A stretch of 10,500 nucleotides of DNA from Ilumatobacteraceae bacterium (GCA_016463105.1 JAEMRY010000047.1:1-10500); one strand, 5' to 3'. Counted from the first letter of the stretch, positions 1 through 7,505 are shown. Notes: generated by a model from the sequence alone, not told the origin. Made by a program: numbers and translations.

Positions 1-111
1 TGCTCTATGCGCTTGCAATTAATAGGTTCGCGCACAAAGACGTGACCTCGTAACTAAGCCATAGCCAGTTTTTACCAGTCCCCGAGCGGGTAGTGTTTGG
101 CTGATTGCGTG

Positions 112-187
<76 letters not shown>

Positions 188-193
188 CTCAAT

Positions 194-222
194 TTCACAT
201 CGGTCATAAATTGCGCTATTAT
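194..222 (+). promoter_or_regulatory. Sigma-70-type promoter of the importer operon
   Basis: TTCACA at 194-199 (five of six bases of TTGACA) and TATTAT at 217-222 (five of six of TATAAT) are separated by exactly 17 bp. Transcription would start near 228-230, leaving a leader of about 45 nt before the ATG at 274. The -35 box lies only 7 bp after the tRNA, so the promoter fills the gap between the two genes. The spacing and match are seen directly; activity is inferred. Confidence 0.7.
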
Positions 223-236
223 CGTTACACAAATCG

Positions 237-257
237 CACACATCAACGGGATGTGTG
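237..257. promoter_or_regulatory. 8-bp palindrome in the 5' leader (operator or leader hairpin)
   Basis: CACACATC (237-244) and GATGTGTG (250-257) are perfect inverted repeats around the 5-bp spacer AACGG. The element sits just downstream of the predicted transcription start and just before the ribosome binding site AAAGGGG (261-267). As DNA it has the size and symmetry of a dimeric repressor operator. As RNA it would form an 8-bp hairpin next to the Shine-Dalgarno sequence. The sequence cannot tell these apart. The leader is too short for a known purine riboswitch. Confidence 0.5.
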
Positions 258-273
258 TTTAAAGGGGAAATAA

Positions 274-1356
274 ATGACAAAGCACAAAGGACGCAAGTCC
301 GCCGTTCTTGCCTTCGCAGCGTTTGCACTCATCGCGGGTGCATGTGGCGGCAGTAGCGACACAGCAACAGAAGAGACCACAGCTCCAGTAACCGAAGAGA
401 CAACTGCTCCGGTAGTTGACCCATGCGAAGGATCAGAGCTCAAGCTCGGTATCGCATTCGATACTGGTGGTCGTGGTGACGGAACATTTAACGACTCAGC
501 CGCACGCGGTGGAGAACAAGCCGCAGCTGAATTGTGCTACGTAGTTTCAGAACTTGAAGCAACAACTGATGACGATCGCAAACCAAACCTCGAGGCACTT
601 GTGGCAGCTGGCAATAACCCAGTTATCGCAGTTGGTTTCGCATTCGGTGGAGCAATTGAAGAAGTTGCAGCTGCTAACCCAAATGTAACTTTCGGTTGGG
701 TAGACGGTTATCTTGACCTTCCAAACGTAAAGACACTTGGCTTCTCTGAGCAAGAGGGTTCTTTCCTCGTTGGTGCAGCTGCTGCATTGAAGAGCACAAC
801 TGGAACAATCGGATTCATTGGTGGTCAAGAAATTGACTTGATCAAGAGGTTCGAAGCCGGATACATCGCAGGTGCGAAGGCAGTAAACCCAGCGATCAAA
901 GTTGAATCAAAGTATCTCGGTGCAGCTGGAGACAATGCTGCATGGGGCTCACCTGATAAAGCTAAAGAAATCGCGTTGAGCTGGTTCAAAAAAGGTGCAG
1001 ACATTATTTACACCGCAGCTGGTGGTTCAGGCGCAGGCACAATTGATGCCGCTGTTGAATCTGGCGCAGGTAAATGGGCAATTGGTGTTGACTCAGATCA
1101 GTACCTAACTGCAACTCCAGAACAGCAAGCACACATCTTGACTTCGATGCTTAAGCGCGTTGACGTTTCTGTATTCCTCGCTGCAAAAGCAGTGAAGGAA
1201 GGCGATGTCACTGGTGGCTTCAAGATATTTGACCTCAAGAGTGATGGAGTCGGTTACTCAGCATCGGGTGGATACCTTGATGATGTTGCTGATCAACTTG
1301 AAGCATTCAAGGCAAAGATCGTTAGCGGAGAAATTGTCGTTCCGACAAAACCATAA
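274..1356 (+). CDS. BMP-family ABC transporter substrate-binding lipoprotein (probable nucleoside binding)
   Basis: This is the extracytoplasmic substrate-binding component of a BMP/Med-family ABC importer, a family whose studied members bind purine and other nucleosides. Residues 1-23 are a lipoprotein signal peptide with basic start, hydrophobic core and lipobox IAGA before Cys24, so the protein should be anchored to the outer face of the membrane. A Thr/Glu/Pro linker (25-50) precedes the globular domain. Family hallmarks are FDTGGRGDGTFNDSA (62-76), GFSEQEGSFLVGAAAAL (156-172), the FEAGYIAGAKAVNP stretch (193-206) and GVDSDQ (271-276). The length of 360 residues is normal. The ATG is supported by AAAGGGG ending 6 nt upstream. 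It heads the importer operon; ATPase and permease genes follow after a terminator. Phe codons are mostly TTC, unlike the permeases, which suggests high expression. The substrate is inferred from the family; other BMP substrates are possible. Confidence 0.93.
   Translation: MTKHKGRKSAVLAFAAFALIAGACGGSSDTATEETTAPVTEETTAPVVDPCEGSELKLGIAFDTGGRGDGTFNDSAARGGEQAAAELCYVVSELEATTDDDRKPNLEALVAAGNNPVIAVGFAFGGAIEEVAAANPNVTFGWVDGYLDLPNVKTLGFSEQEGSFLVGAAAALKSTTGTIGFIGGQEIDLIKRFEAGYIAGAKAVNPAIKVESKYLGAAGDNAAWGSPDKAKEIALSWFKKGADIIYTAAGGSGAGTIDAAVESGAGKWAIGVDSDQYLTATPEQQAHILTSMLKRVDVSVFLAAKAVKEGDVTGGFKIFDLKSDGVGYSASGGYLDDVADQLEAFKAKIVSGEIVVPTKP
367..414 (+). repeat. Tandem octapeptide repeat TEETTAPV x2 in lipoprotein linker
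   Basis: Two adjacent 24-nt units encode TEETTAPV twice (residues 32-39 and 40-47). The protein copies are identical but the DNA copies differ at synonymous positions, so this is not a very recent duplication. It lies between lipidated Cys24 and the binding domain and probably acts as a flexible tether. Confidence 0.85.
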
Positions 1357-1377
1357 TTTAAATAATCTAATTGTTTG

Positions 1378-1413
1378 CGAGAGCCTGGGTCATTGACCCA
1401 GGCTCTCGTTTTT
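1378..1413 (+). terminator. Strong intrinsic terminator after the binding-protein gene
   Basis: CGAGAGCCTGGGTCA (1378-1392) and TGACCCAGGCTCTCG (1394-1408) are perfectly complementary, giving a stem of about 14 bp with a 3-nt loop, followed directly by TTTTT (1409-1413). It lies 21 bp after the stop of the lipoprotein gene and 73 bp before the ATPase start. It should end most transcripts from the promoter at 194-222. The downstream genes would be fed by readthrough or by a separate promoter in 1414-1486, an AT-rich stretch with a small inverted repeat (CAATTT 1436-1441, AAATTG 1449-1454) but no promoter I can name with confidence. Confidence 0.92.
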
Positions 1414-1486
1414 ATTGCGTAAGTTTTTGTTGCTGCAATTTGTTTTTGAAATTGAAATAAATTTGCTCGTGTGTCAGACTTAGGCA

Positions 1487-3028
1487 ATGCAAGCAGGCAG
1501 TAAAAAGTCGAGCCAAACTCTGCCACTAGAGTCGGCACATGTCGTAGAGCTTGCGAATATCAGCAAGAGCTTTCCAGGCGTAATTGCGAATCGCGATATT
1601 TCACTTCAAGTCGCTCGCGCCACGATCCATGCGATTGTTGGTGAAAACGGCGCCGGAAAATCAACCCTGATGAAAATTCTTTATGGTCTGCATCAGCCCG
1701 ACTCAGGAACCATCGCGATCAACGGTGAGATAACACAATTTAAGTCTCCAAGCGAGGCGATAGCAGCCGGTATTGGCATGGTGCATCAGCACTTCATGCT
1801 CGCCGACAATTTGACCGTACTCGAAAACATTATTTTAGGCTACGAACCCACCAAGTATGGGGTGCTTTCATTAGGTAACGCACGCAAACGAGTCAAAGAG
1901 TTAGCAACCTCAATTGGGGTTGATCTTGATCTTGATCTTCCGATTTCCGAATTAGGTGTTGGGCAGAGGCAGCGAGTCGAAATCTTGAAAGTGCTTTTCC
2001 GTGGTGCCGAGATTTTGGTTTTAGATGAGCCCACCGCAGTTCTTGTGCCCCAAGAAGTTGATGAGCTATTTACGAATCTTCGTAAGTTGGTGGCGAACGG
2101 AACCACAATTTTATTTATCTCACACAAGCTTGACGAAGTTTTGTCTATTTCTGATCAGATAACAGTGATTCGACAAGGGTCAACAGTTGCGACTGTCTCA
2201 CCCAAAATGGTTGATCGCTTGAAACTTGCCGAACTGATGGTTGGATCTGATCTGCCAAGTCATGGAAAGCGCACGACTCTCGTTGGTGAAAAAATTCAAT
2301 TGTCTACAAATAATTTGACCGTGATTGGAAAGAATCGTAAAAATCCGGTTGAAAATGTTTCATTCAAGATATTTGAAAGTGAGATCGTCGGCATCGCTGG
2401 TGTCGACGGAAATGGTCAGTTTGAACTTTGTGAGGCTCTGCTTGGTTTAGTCGACATCGAAGGCACTGTAGAAATAGGTGGTAAAGATGCCAGCAAATTA
2501 AGTATCCGCGAACGACTTAATCAAGGGCTCGCCTATATTCCTTTTGATCGACACCGTGAAGGTTTGATGCTTGCAGCTTCACTTTGGGAGAATTCTTTAT
2601 TGGGTCATGAGACTTCACTTTCTCGCGGACCAATGATCGACTTTGATGCTGCAAAAAAATCATGCAAAGAAATAATCGATCGATTTGGTGTGATGACGCC
2701 TAACGAACTTGTGCCTGCGTTTGTGCTGTCGGGCGGTAATCAACAGAAACTAGTCGTCGGTCGTAATCTTGCAACAGCACCTAAAGTGCTCATCGCTGCA
2801 CATCCAACTCGCGGAATAGATGTGGGTGCACAGGCCGCAGTCTGGGAGGAGATTCGACGTTCGCGAGACGCTGGCATGTCGGTATTGCTTGTGTCTGCTG
2901 ATCTTGAAGAAGTTTTAGGGCTATCCGATCGAATTCTCGTGATGTTTGACGGTGAAATTTCAGCGGAGCTTGACCCTAAGAGCGCGACGCCGCAAATTCT
3001 CGGAAAGTACATGACAGGCACGCAGTGA
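1487..3028 (+). CDS. ABC importer ATPase with two nucleotide-binding domains (nucleoside/simple-sugar type)
   Basis: This is the energising subunit of the importer, a cytoplasmic protein of 513 residues with two fused ABC domains, the usual size for the NupO/YufO and RbsA-like group. Domain 1 is complete: Walker A GENGAGKST (52-60), Q-loop HQHFML (100-105), signature LGVGQ (156-160), Walker B ILVLDEP (176-182) and H-loop His213. Domain 2 has the degenerate Walker A GVDGNGQFE (305-313) that lacks the GKS/T lysine, a canonical LSGGNQ signature (414-419) and an altered Walker B region AAHPTRGID (437-445) without the catalytic Glu. This asymmetry is normal in the family, so one site probably hydrolyses ATP. 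The ATG at 1487 is the first possible start because an in-frame TAG sits at 1481-1483; its ribosome binding site is weak. The stop overlaps the next gene as GTGA. Confidence 0.93.
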   Translation: MQAGSKKSSQTLPLESAHVVELANISKSFPGVIANRDISLQVARATIHAIVGENGAGKSTLMKILYGLHQPDSGTIAINGEITQFKSPSEAIAAGIGMVHQHFMLADNLTVLENIILGYEPTKYGVLSLGNARKRVKELATSIGVDLDLDLPISELGVGQRQRVEILKVLFRGAEILVLDEPTAVLVPQEVDELFTNLRKLVANGTTILFISHKLDEVLSISDQITVIRQGSTVATVSPKMVDRLKLAELMVGSDLPSHGKRTTLVGEKIQLSTNNLTVIGKNRKNPVENVSFKIFESEIVGIAGVDGNGQFELCEALLGLVDIEGTVEIGGKDASKLSIRERLNQGLAYIPFDRHREGLMLAASLWENSLLGHETSLSRGPMIDFDAAKKSCKEIIDRFGVMTPNELVPAFVLSGGNQQKLVVGRNLATAPKVLIAAHPTRGIDVGAQAAVWEEIRRSRDAGMSVLLVSADLEEVLGLSDRILVMFDGEISAELDPKSATPQILGKYMTGTQ

Positions 3029-4134
3029 ATCAGCAACTCACGACTCAACGCAATTTCGACTCGATGCGCAAATCGCTCAACACCCTAGGAAGTTCGGTTA
3101 GTGCAATCATTCTTGCTCTAAGTATTTGTGCTGTGCTTCTGCTCGTGACTGGCAAAGACCCTTTCGCGGCATATAGCAAAATCTTAGAAACAGGTTTGAC
3201 AGGCGAGAAATTGCTTGAAATGTTGAAACGAGCGACACCTCTAATCTTTAGTGCGATCGCAGTTGCGATTGGTTTTAAAATGAATCTGTTCAATATTGGC
3301 GTTGAAGGCCAGTATCTATTTGCGGCATTAGTAGCAGCCGAAATGGCCACTCATGTTTCACTTCCGCGACCATTGCACATTTTATTTATTTTAGTAGTGG
3401 CGATGGTTGCGGGCGCCGCGTGGGCGAGTATCGCGGCATTTTTGAAAATCGCTCGCGGCGTTAATGAAGTCATCTCTACAATCATGCTCAACTACATTGC
3501 ACTTTCTTTTATTCAGTGGCTCTTTGAGAGTTTCTTTCGAGACGATTCTGACGGCGGCCTAAATGTCAAAACAACCAAAATTGCGCCGAGCGGACGCATG
3601 CCCGATTTAGTTCATGACCGACTAAATGGAATGTTCATTGTCGCTTTGGTTGTTGCATTTCTTTATTGGATTGTTGTATTTCGCAGCCGATTTGGCTTTC
3701 GGCTTCGGGCCAGTGGCCTTAACCCGATCGCGGCTCGCACGGCTGGCATTCCTGCCAATCGAATGGTATTAATCGCGTTGATGTTGTCTGGCGCAGTGGC
3801 AGGTTTGATCGCGATGCCAGCCGTAATTGGCGATGTTTATGGTTACGGTCCTTCAGCGATTGCCACGCAGTTCGGTTTTGCCGGCATCTCGGTTGCCTTG
3901 TTGGGACGTAATCACCCAATCGGAATTGTCGGTGCGGCGCTGTTGTTTGGTTTTCTCGACTCAACATCAGCGGTGCTTCAGCTATCTGGAATACCAAGTT
4001 CGATTGTCAAAGTTATTCAAGCGATCATCGTGCTGGTTGTAGTTATTGTCAACGAAGCATCTTCAAGGCGCTATAACCGACGAACTGCCGAGCGAGCAGC
4101 GGCCGATCTGAAAAGTCAGGAAGTACAGTCGTGA
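3025..4134 (+). CDS. ABC importer permease 1 (BPD_transp_2 family, NupP-like)
   Basis: This is one of two membrane subunits forming the translocation path for the substrate delivered by the lipoprotein. It has 369 residues and about eight to nine hydrophobic segments, for example near 23-42, 72-84, 95-110, 117-140, 147-168, 203-219, 246-265, 283-310 and 325-343. Family marks are NIGVEGQ (90-96), GVNEVISTIMLNYIA (145-159) and the cytoplasmic loop GFRLRASGLNPIAARTAGI (224-242), which should contact the ATPase. The tail (346-369) is hydrophilic and charged. The GTG start overlaps the ATPase stop as GTGA, and no good Shine-Dalgarno sequence lies at the right distance, which fits translational coupling. 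An in-frame ATG at 3064 (residue 14) is an alternative start. The pairing with the next permease and the BMP lipoprotein favours nucleosides over sugars. Confidence 0.92.
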   Translation: MNQQLTTQRNFDSMRKSLNTLGSSVSAIILALSICAVLLLVTGKDPFAAYSKILETGLTGEKLLEMLKRATPLIFSAIAVAIGFKMNLFNIGVEGQYLFAALVAAEMATHVSLPRPLHILFILVVAMVAGAAWASIAAFLKIARGVNEVISTIMLNYIALSFIQWLFESFFRDDSDGGLNVKTTKIAPSGRMPDLVHDRLNGMFIVALVVAFLYWIVVFRSRFGFRLRASGLNPIAARTAGIPANRMVLIALMLSGAVAGLIAMPAVIGDVYGYGPSAIATQFGFAGISVALLGRNHPIGIVGAALLFGFLDSTSAVLQLSGIPSSIVKVIQAIIVLVVVIVNEASSRRYNRRTAERAAADLKSQEVQS

Positions 4135-5372
4135 CCCAGTCAAAAAATTTCAGATTATTTGTTTCTCTGATTGCAGCACTGGCGATCATCTCGACAGTTC
4201 GTTTATGGACCAGTCAAGATGCCCTAACATCATCAGACACTATTGGCACTGCGTTGCGGCTGACAGTACCAATTCTTCTTGCAGGTATGGCCGGACTCTG
4301 GGCTGAACGCTGTGGAGTTCTGAACATCGGCATTGAAGGCATGATGATTTTCGGAACATGGTTCGGTGCTTGGGGAGCGTGGCAATTTGGTCCATGGGCT
4401 GGATTGCTCTTTGCAATTTTGGGTGGAGTATTTGGTGGGCTGGTGCATGCCGTTGCCACCGTTCGGTTCAATATCGATCAGGTTATTTCGGGCGTTGTAA
4501 TAAATTTGTTTGCTTTCTTTGGGGTTCGATATCTCAGTGAGCTTGTTTATGTCGGCAAACAAGGGGGAGGCATCAGTCAATCTCCGCCACAAAAGTGGGC
4601 GCTACCAAGATTCAATTTGCCAATTCTTTCTGGCGGAGAAATAGCCGGCTGGAAGTCGCCAGATTTCTTGGGCTGGTTGGAGTTGCAACGATGGTTCATC
4701 CTCGGAGACCTCGGCGGAATTAGTCGCGGCCTGACGCATAATCTTTCTTGGGCAACTGTCATTGCTGTTTTAGTTGTTCCGGCATCAGCATGGGTTTTAT
4801 GGCGCACGCGTTTTGGTTTGCGTTTGAGGTCTTCGGGAGAGTCGCCAGTTGCTGCTGAAAGCCTCGGCGTAAAAGTAAATCACCTTCGATATTACGGATT
4901 GTTAATCAGTGGTGGCCTCGCCGGTTTAGCAGGTGGCACACTTTCGATCGTTGCCTCTTCGTATTATCGTCAAGGTCAAACTGCAGGTCGCGGATTTATC
5001 GGTCTCGCAACGATGATCTTTGGAAACTGGCGCCCCAGTGGAATCTTGATCGGGGCAATGTTGTTCGGCTATGCCGAAGGAATAAAACTTGTGGCATCAG
5101 ACTCAATAACTGCACTATTTTTATTTATTGCAGCAATCTCAGGAGTATTTTTCGTCGTTGCCGTCATCCGCCGCAAGCGCGTGCAAATTGCAGTCGCCCT
5201 AAGTGCTTTTTTGCTTTCAGCGATCGCATATCGAACTGTCGACACAGTTCCTGAGTCTTTGACACAGGCTTTGCCATATCTTGTGACATTGATTGTTTTG
5301 GCTACCGCTAACCAAAGATTGCGACCACCAGCAATGGCAGGTGTTCCATTTAGGCCTGGTGAGCCCCACTAA
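4131..5372 (+). CDS. ABC importer permease 2 (BPD_transp_2 family, NupQ-like)
   Basis: This is the second membrane subunit, which should form a heterodimer with the preceding permease. Marks are LNIGIEGMM (64-72), the ATPase-facing loop TRFGLRLRSSGESPVAAE (226-243), QTAGRGFIGLATMIFGNW (283-300) and a proline-rich C-terminal tail with PAMAGVPFRPGE (400-411), which members of this family often carry. At 413 residues it is longer than permease 1. It has an extended polar stretch around 140-200, presumably one large loop, and two extra C-terminal hydrophobic segments (about 350-368 and 380-393). The GTG start overlaps the upstream stop as GTGA and has AGGAAG (4118-4123) 7 nt upstream. It is the last gene of the operon and ends 11 bp before the convergent mog gene. 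No terminator is evident in that gap. Confidence 0.92.
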   Translation: MTQSKNFRLFVSLIAALAIISTVRLWTSQDALTSSDTIGTALRLTVPILLAGMAGLWAERCGVLNIGIEGMMIFGTWFGAWGAWQFGPWAGLLFAILGGVFGGLVHAVATVRFNIDQVISGVVINLFAFFGVRYLSELVYVGKQGGGISQSPPQKWALPRFNLPILSGGEIAGWKSPDFLGWLELQRWFILGDLGGISRGLTHNLSWATVIAVLVVPASAWVLWRTRFGLRLRSSGESPVAAESLGVKVNHLRYYGLLISGGLAGLAGGTLSIVASSYYRQGQTAGRGFIGLATMIFGNWRPSGILIGAMLFGYAEGIKLVASDSITALFLFIAAISGVFFVVAVIRRKRVQIAVALSAFLLSAIAYRTVDTVPESLTQALPYLVTLIVLATANQRLRPPAMAGVPFRPGEPH

Positions 5373-5383
5373 AAATTGTTGGT

Positions 5384-5926
5384 TCAAGCGCCTTTCGGGC
5401 GAAATGCGACGAGGCCATTCATGAGTTCAAGTCGCGGGCCATTGATTAAGTCAATGCAATATGGCACTGCAGGCATAACTGCATCAAGACATTCGCTAAT
5501 TGAGGATGGTTTGCCAGGCAGATTAATAATTAGCGCCCCGCCGCGAATTCCTGCGGTTTGTCGCGAGAGAATTGCTGTCGGCACAACTTTTAGCGAAGTA
5601 GTTCGCATCAATTCGCCAAAGCCTGGCATCATTTTTTCGCAAACTTGTTCTGTGGCTTGTGGTGTGATGTCGCGAATTGCCGGCCCCGTGCCACCAGTTG
5701 TAACGATTAGACAGCATTGCTCGACGTCAGCAAGTTCGCGCAAAGTTGCAGTGACGAGATCGATTTCGTCGGCGATCACACGAGCAACTGGTTGCCACGT
5801 GTTCGAGAGATGTTTCGTGAAGTATTCGTGAATTGCTGGGCCACCACGATCTTCGTAAACGCCCGACGAAGCACGGTCAGAAACGGTGACGATGCCGATC
5901 TTGGCTGGTGAAGTTTTTTCAGTCAT
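5384..5926 (-). CDS. mog: Molybdopterin adenylyltransferase (Mog/MogA)
   Basis: Mog adenylylates molybdopterin with ATP before molybdate insertion in molybdenum cofactor synthesis, in the cytoplasm. The protein has 180 residues and follows Escherichia coli Mog closely: IVTVSDRASSGVYEDRGGPA (12-31), LIVTTGGTGPAIRDITPQAT (73-92), PGFGELMR (101-108), VPTAILSRQ (115-123), LPGKPSSISECL (136-147) and a C-terminal AFRPKGA. It lacks the insertion that E. coli Mog has before VPYCI. The Mog match is better than to MoaB, which shares the fold. I chose the ATG at 5926; a TTG one codon earlier (5929) is possible. The gene starts 6 bp after the sulfotransferase stop, so it should be the last gene of the cys-type operon. 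No other cofactor gene is in view, so the operon link may be coincidental or may point to a molybdoenzyme elsewhere. Confidence 0.93.
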   Translation of the reverse strand: MTEKTSPAKIGIVTVSDRASSGVYEDRGGPAIHEYFTKHLSNTWQPVARVIADEIDLVTATLRELADVEQCCLIVTTGGTGPAIRDITPQATEQVCEKMMPGFGELMRTTSLKVVPTAILSRQTAGIRGGALIINLPGKPSSISECLDAVMPAVPYCIDLINGPRLELMNGLVAFRPKGA

Positions 5927-5932
5927 CAACAG

Positions 5933-6892
5933 TTACCAGAAAAGATTTTGTGGGTCGTTATATTTTTTACCAAACGAGAGTTTGCGGACAATTGATTTAT
6001 ATATTTGGCGCCAGCCGAAACGAAAACCAGTCAGTGATCTTGCAGTAAATGAGACTGCTTGTAATCGTTCGATTGATGCACGAAACCCACGCAACATTGC
6101 GGTTTCTGTGGCGCTCAGCAGTAGCGGTTCGATAGTTGCTGCGAAAGCGTGAGTCTCGAATTTGAAAGTCGAATAATCCATTTCGTAGACGGCTTGCAGA
6201 CGGTTTGCCGTGTGTTGATCGCAAACTTGTTCTAGTTTGATGCCAAAACCGACATTGTGTCGCTCGAGAGTTAGTGATGTGCCAGCGCGACGATTGATCT
6301 CGTCGACAAGTTTTTGCATCTCGGCTGGTTGTTCAACTCGAACCGCCATGTTGTAGTTGAACTTATCTGGTTGCACGATATGCGACTGCGGCAAAAAGTG
6401 GTGATCATCCATAAACTCATTTGTCTGTTCAGTGATCATCTTGGCGAATAATGCAAAGCTCGCGCTGACATTTATTCGACCATCAACGAGTTGGTCTTGG
6501 CAAAGTTCGATTGCGCCTTCTGGAGTGCCAGGTGCTCGCGAGAAAATACGATTCTCCCATGCCGAATAAGCGCGAGTCAGAGGGTCACGAGTTGCATAAA
6601 CACGCAGCCAGTCAGGCGAATGCAGAATCTCGTCTATTTGGTTGGCGTTCATGTCGATCAATTTTGTTAAGCCGTTGACACCTAGTTCATGAATCGTCTG
6701 CGACTTCGCCATGTGCGGACTAATTAGATGGTCGAGGCGCGACTGGTCGTAACTGCCGCTGGCTTTGGCGAGCAACATTTTCAAACTACTGCACGCAACT
6801 TTTGTAGTCGGGCAATACATCACTTTTAGACTCGGCGCAACGAGCAAAAAACCAGCAAACGGTTTAAGTGGAAAATCTTTTGCGCTGATCAT
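5933..6892 (-). CDS. PAPS-dependent sulfotransferase, Sulfotransfer_2-like (acceptor unknown)
   Basis: This enzyme probably moves the sulfo group from PAPS to a hydroxyl of an acceptor, most likely a carbohydrate. In 319 residues it shows the two PAPS-binding elements of the family that includes HNK-1 and chondroitin 4-O sulfotransferases (PF03567): a 5'-phosphosulfate loop CPTTKVACSSLK (27-38) and a 3'-phosphate element RVYATRDPLTRAYSAW (97-112). It also has HHFLPQSHI (164-172) and the C-terminal YEMDYSTFKF (236-245), which correspond to conserved blocks there. About 70 residues after 250 match nothing I recognise. No signal peptide or clear membrane helix is visible, so it should act in the cytoplasm. 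The ATG at 6892 lies 19 bp after the cysC stop, without a clear ribosome binding site. The PAPS-making genes just upstream are strong support for the function. The acceptor cannot be read from the sequence. Confidence 0.8.
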   Translation of the reverse strand: MISAKDFPLKPFAGFLLVAPSLKVMYCPTTKVACSSLKMLLAKASGSYDQSRLDHLISPHMAKSQTIHELGVNGLTKLIDMNANQIDEILHSPDWLRVYATRDPLTRAYSAWENRIFSRAPGTPEGAIELCQDQLVDGRINVSASFALFAKMITEQTNEFMDDHHFLPQSHIVQPDKFNYNMAVRVEQPAEMQKLVDEINRRAGTSLTLERHNVGFGIKLEQVCDQHTANRLQAVYEMDYSTFKFETHAFAATIEPLLLSATETAMLRGFRASIERLQAVSFTARSLTGFRFGWRQIYKSIVRKLSFGKKYNDPQNLFW

Positions 6893-6911
6893 TGTCGTGG
6901 TCTTGTTTTCA

Positions 6912-7505
6912 TCAGCCGGCTCTTGCTTGTAGTTTTTTGAGAATAAATCTGACCGATTCTTGCAAAGTTTGGTTATCTAGACCGACTACTACATCTGGCG
7001 ACTTGGGTGCCTCGTATGGGCTATCTACTCCGCTAAGACCAGTCATTTGCCCGCTGCGCACCTTGGCGTATAAACCTTTTGTGTCTCGTCGTTCGCACTC
7101 ATCGATGGGTGTCGCAACATGGACTTCAATAAATTGCAAGTTTTTATCTGTATGCAATTTGCGTGCGTGTTCTCGCGATGCGATAAATGGCGAAATGATT
7201 GGCACAATTGCGACTGTGCCTGAGTCGGCAAATAAACACGCAACTTCGGCCATGCGGCGAATATTTTCGGTGCGATCTGGGTCGCTGTAGCCAAGATCAG
7301 AGTTGAGACCATGGCGAATGTTGTCGGCGTCTAAAATATATGCGAGTCGACTTGTATTCAATAGTTCACGAGCAAGTTCGGTGGCGATTGTTGATTTGCC
7401 AGAGCCAGACAACCCTGTCAGCCAAACTGTCGCTCCGGCAAGGCCGTGCTTGTTCCATCGTTGCGAGCGGGTCACGCCAGATTCGTGCCAAATTGGTTTG
7501 TTCAT
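6912..7505 (-). CDS. cysC: Adenylyl-sulfate (APS) kinase
   Basis: CysC phosphorylates APS at the 3' position with ATP to give PAPS. The 197-residue protein has the full set of marks: P-loop GLSGSGKST (31-39), LDADNIRHGLNSDLGYS (58-74) for APS binding, DRTENIRR (77-84), ISPFIASREHARKL (104-117) including the serine that is phosphorylated in the E. coli enzyme's intermediate, and ERRDTKGLYAKVRSGQMTG (138-156) with the lid and APS contacts. It is a free-standing kinase, whereas several actinobacteria, such as Mycobacterium tuberculosis, carry it fused to CysN. The ATG at 7505 starts 13 bp after the cysN stop. It should supply PAPS directly to the next gene's product, the sulfotransferase. Confidence 0.97.
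   Translation of the reverse strand: MNKPIWHESGVTRSQRWNKHGLAGATVWLTGLSGSGKSTIATELARELLNTSRLAYILDADNIRHGLNSDLGYSDPDRTENIRRMAEVACLFADSGTVAIVPIISPFIASREHARKLHTDKNLQFIEVHVATPIDECERRDTKGLYAKVRSGQMTGLSGVDSPYEAPKSPDVVVGLDNQTLQESVRFILKKLQARAG

Noticed and set aside
305..445. Degenerate Walker A of the second ATPase domain (GVDGNGQFE) considered as a broken domain
   Set aside because: This loss in the second half is usual for the double-domain nucleoside and sugar ATPases, so it is not a sign of decay. The coordinates here are residue positions of the 1487-3028 gene.
1205..1396. 63-codon plus-strand open frame overlapping the lipoprotein 3' end and the terminator
   Set aside because: It is out of frame with the lipoprotein, runs into the terminator stem and has no start signal.
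1427..1460. Promoter for the ATPase gene in the AT-rich gap
   Set aside because: TTGCTG and TGAAAT have a 17-bp spacing, but each matches consensus poorly. Any AT-rich stretch offers such pairs.
4233..4592. 119-codon minus-strand open frame inside permease 2
   Set aside because: It is a shadow of a clearly conserved permease on the other strand, and its translation shows no family features.
5385..5402. Possible bidirectional terminator CGCC-TTTCG-GGCG at the convergent junction
   Set aside because: The stem is only 4 bp, lies inside the mog coding end, and no T-run follows directly on either strand.
5376..5831. 151-codon plus-strand open frame antisense to mog
   Set aside because: It lies wholly opposite mog, whose protein matches Mog along its full length. 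The antisense translation has no recognisable motif and no good ribosome binding site.
6892..7290. 132-codon plus-strand open frame opposite cysC
   Set aside because: It is antisense to a complete APS kinase gene with all motifs. The translation is compositionally odd and unsupported.
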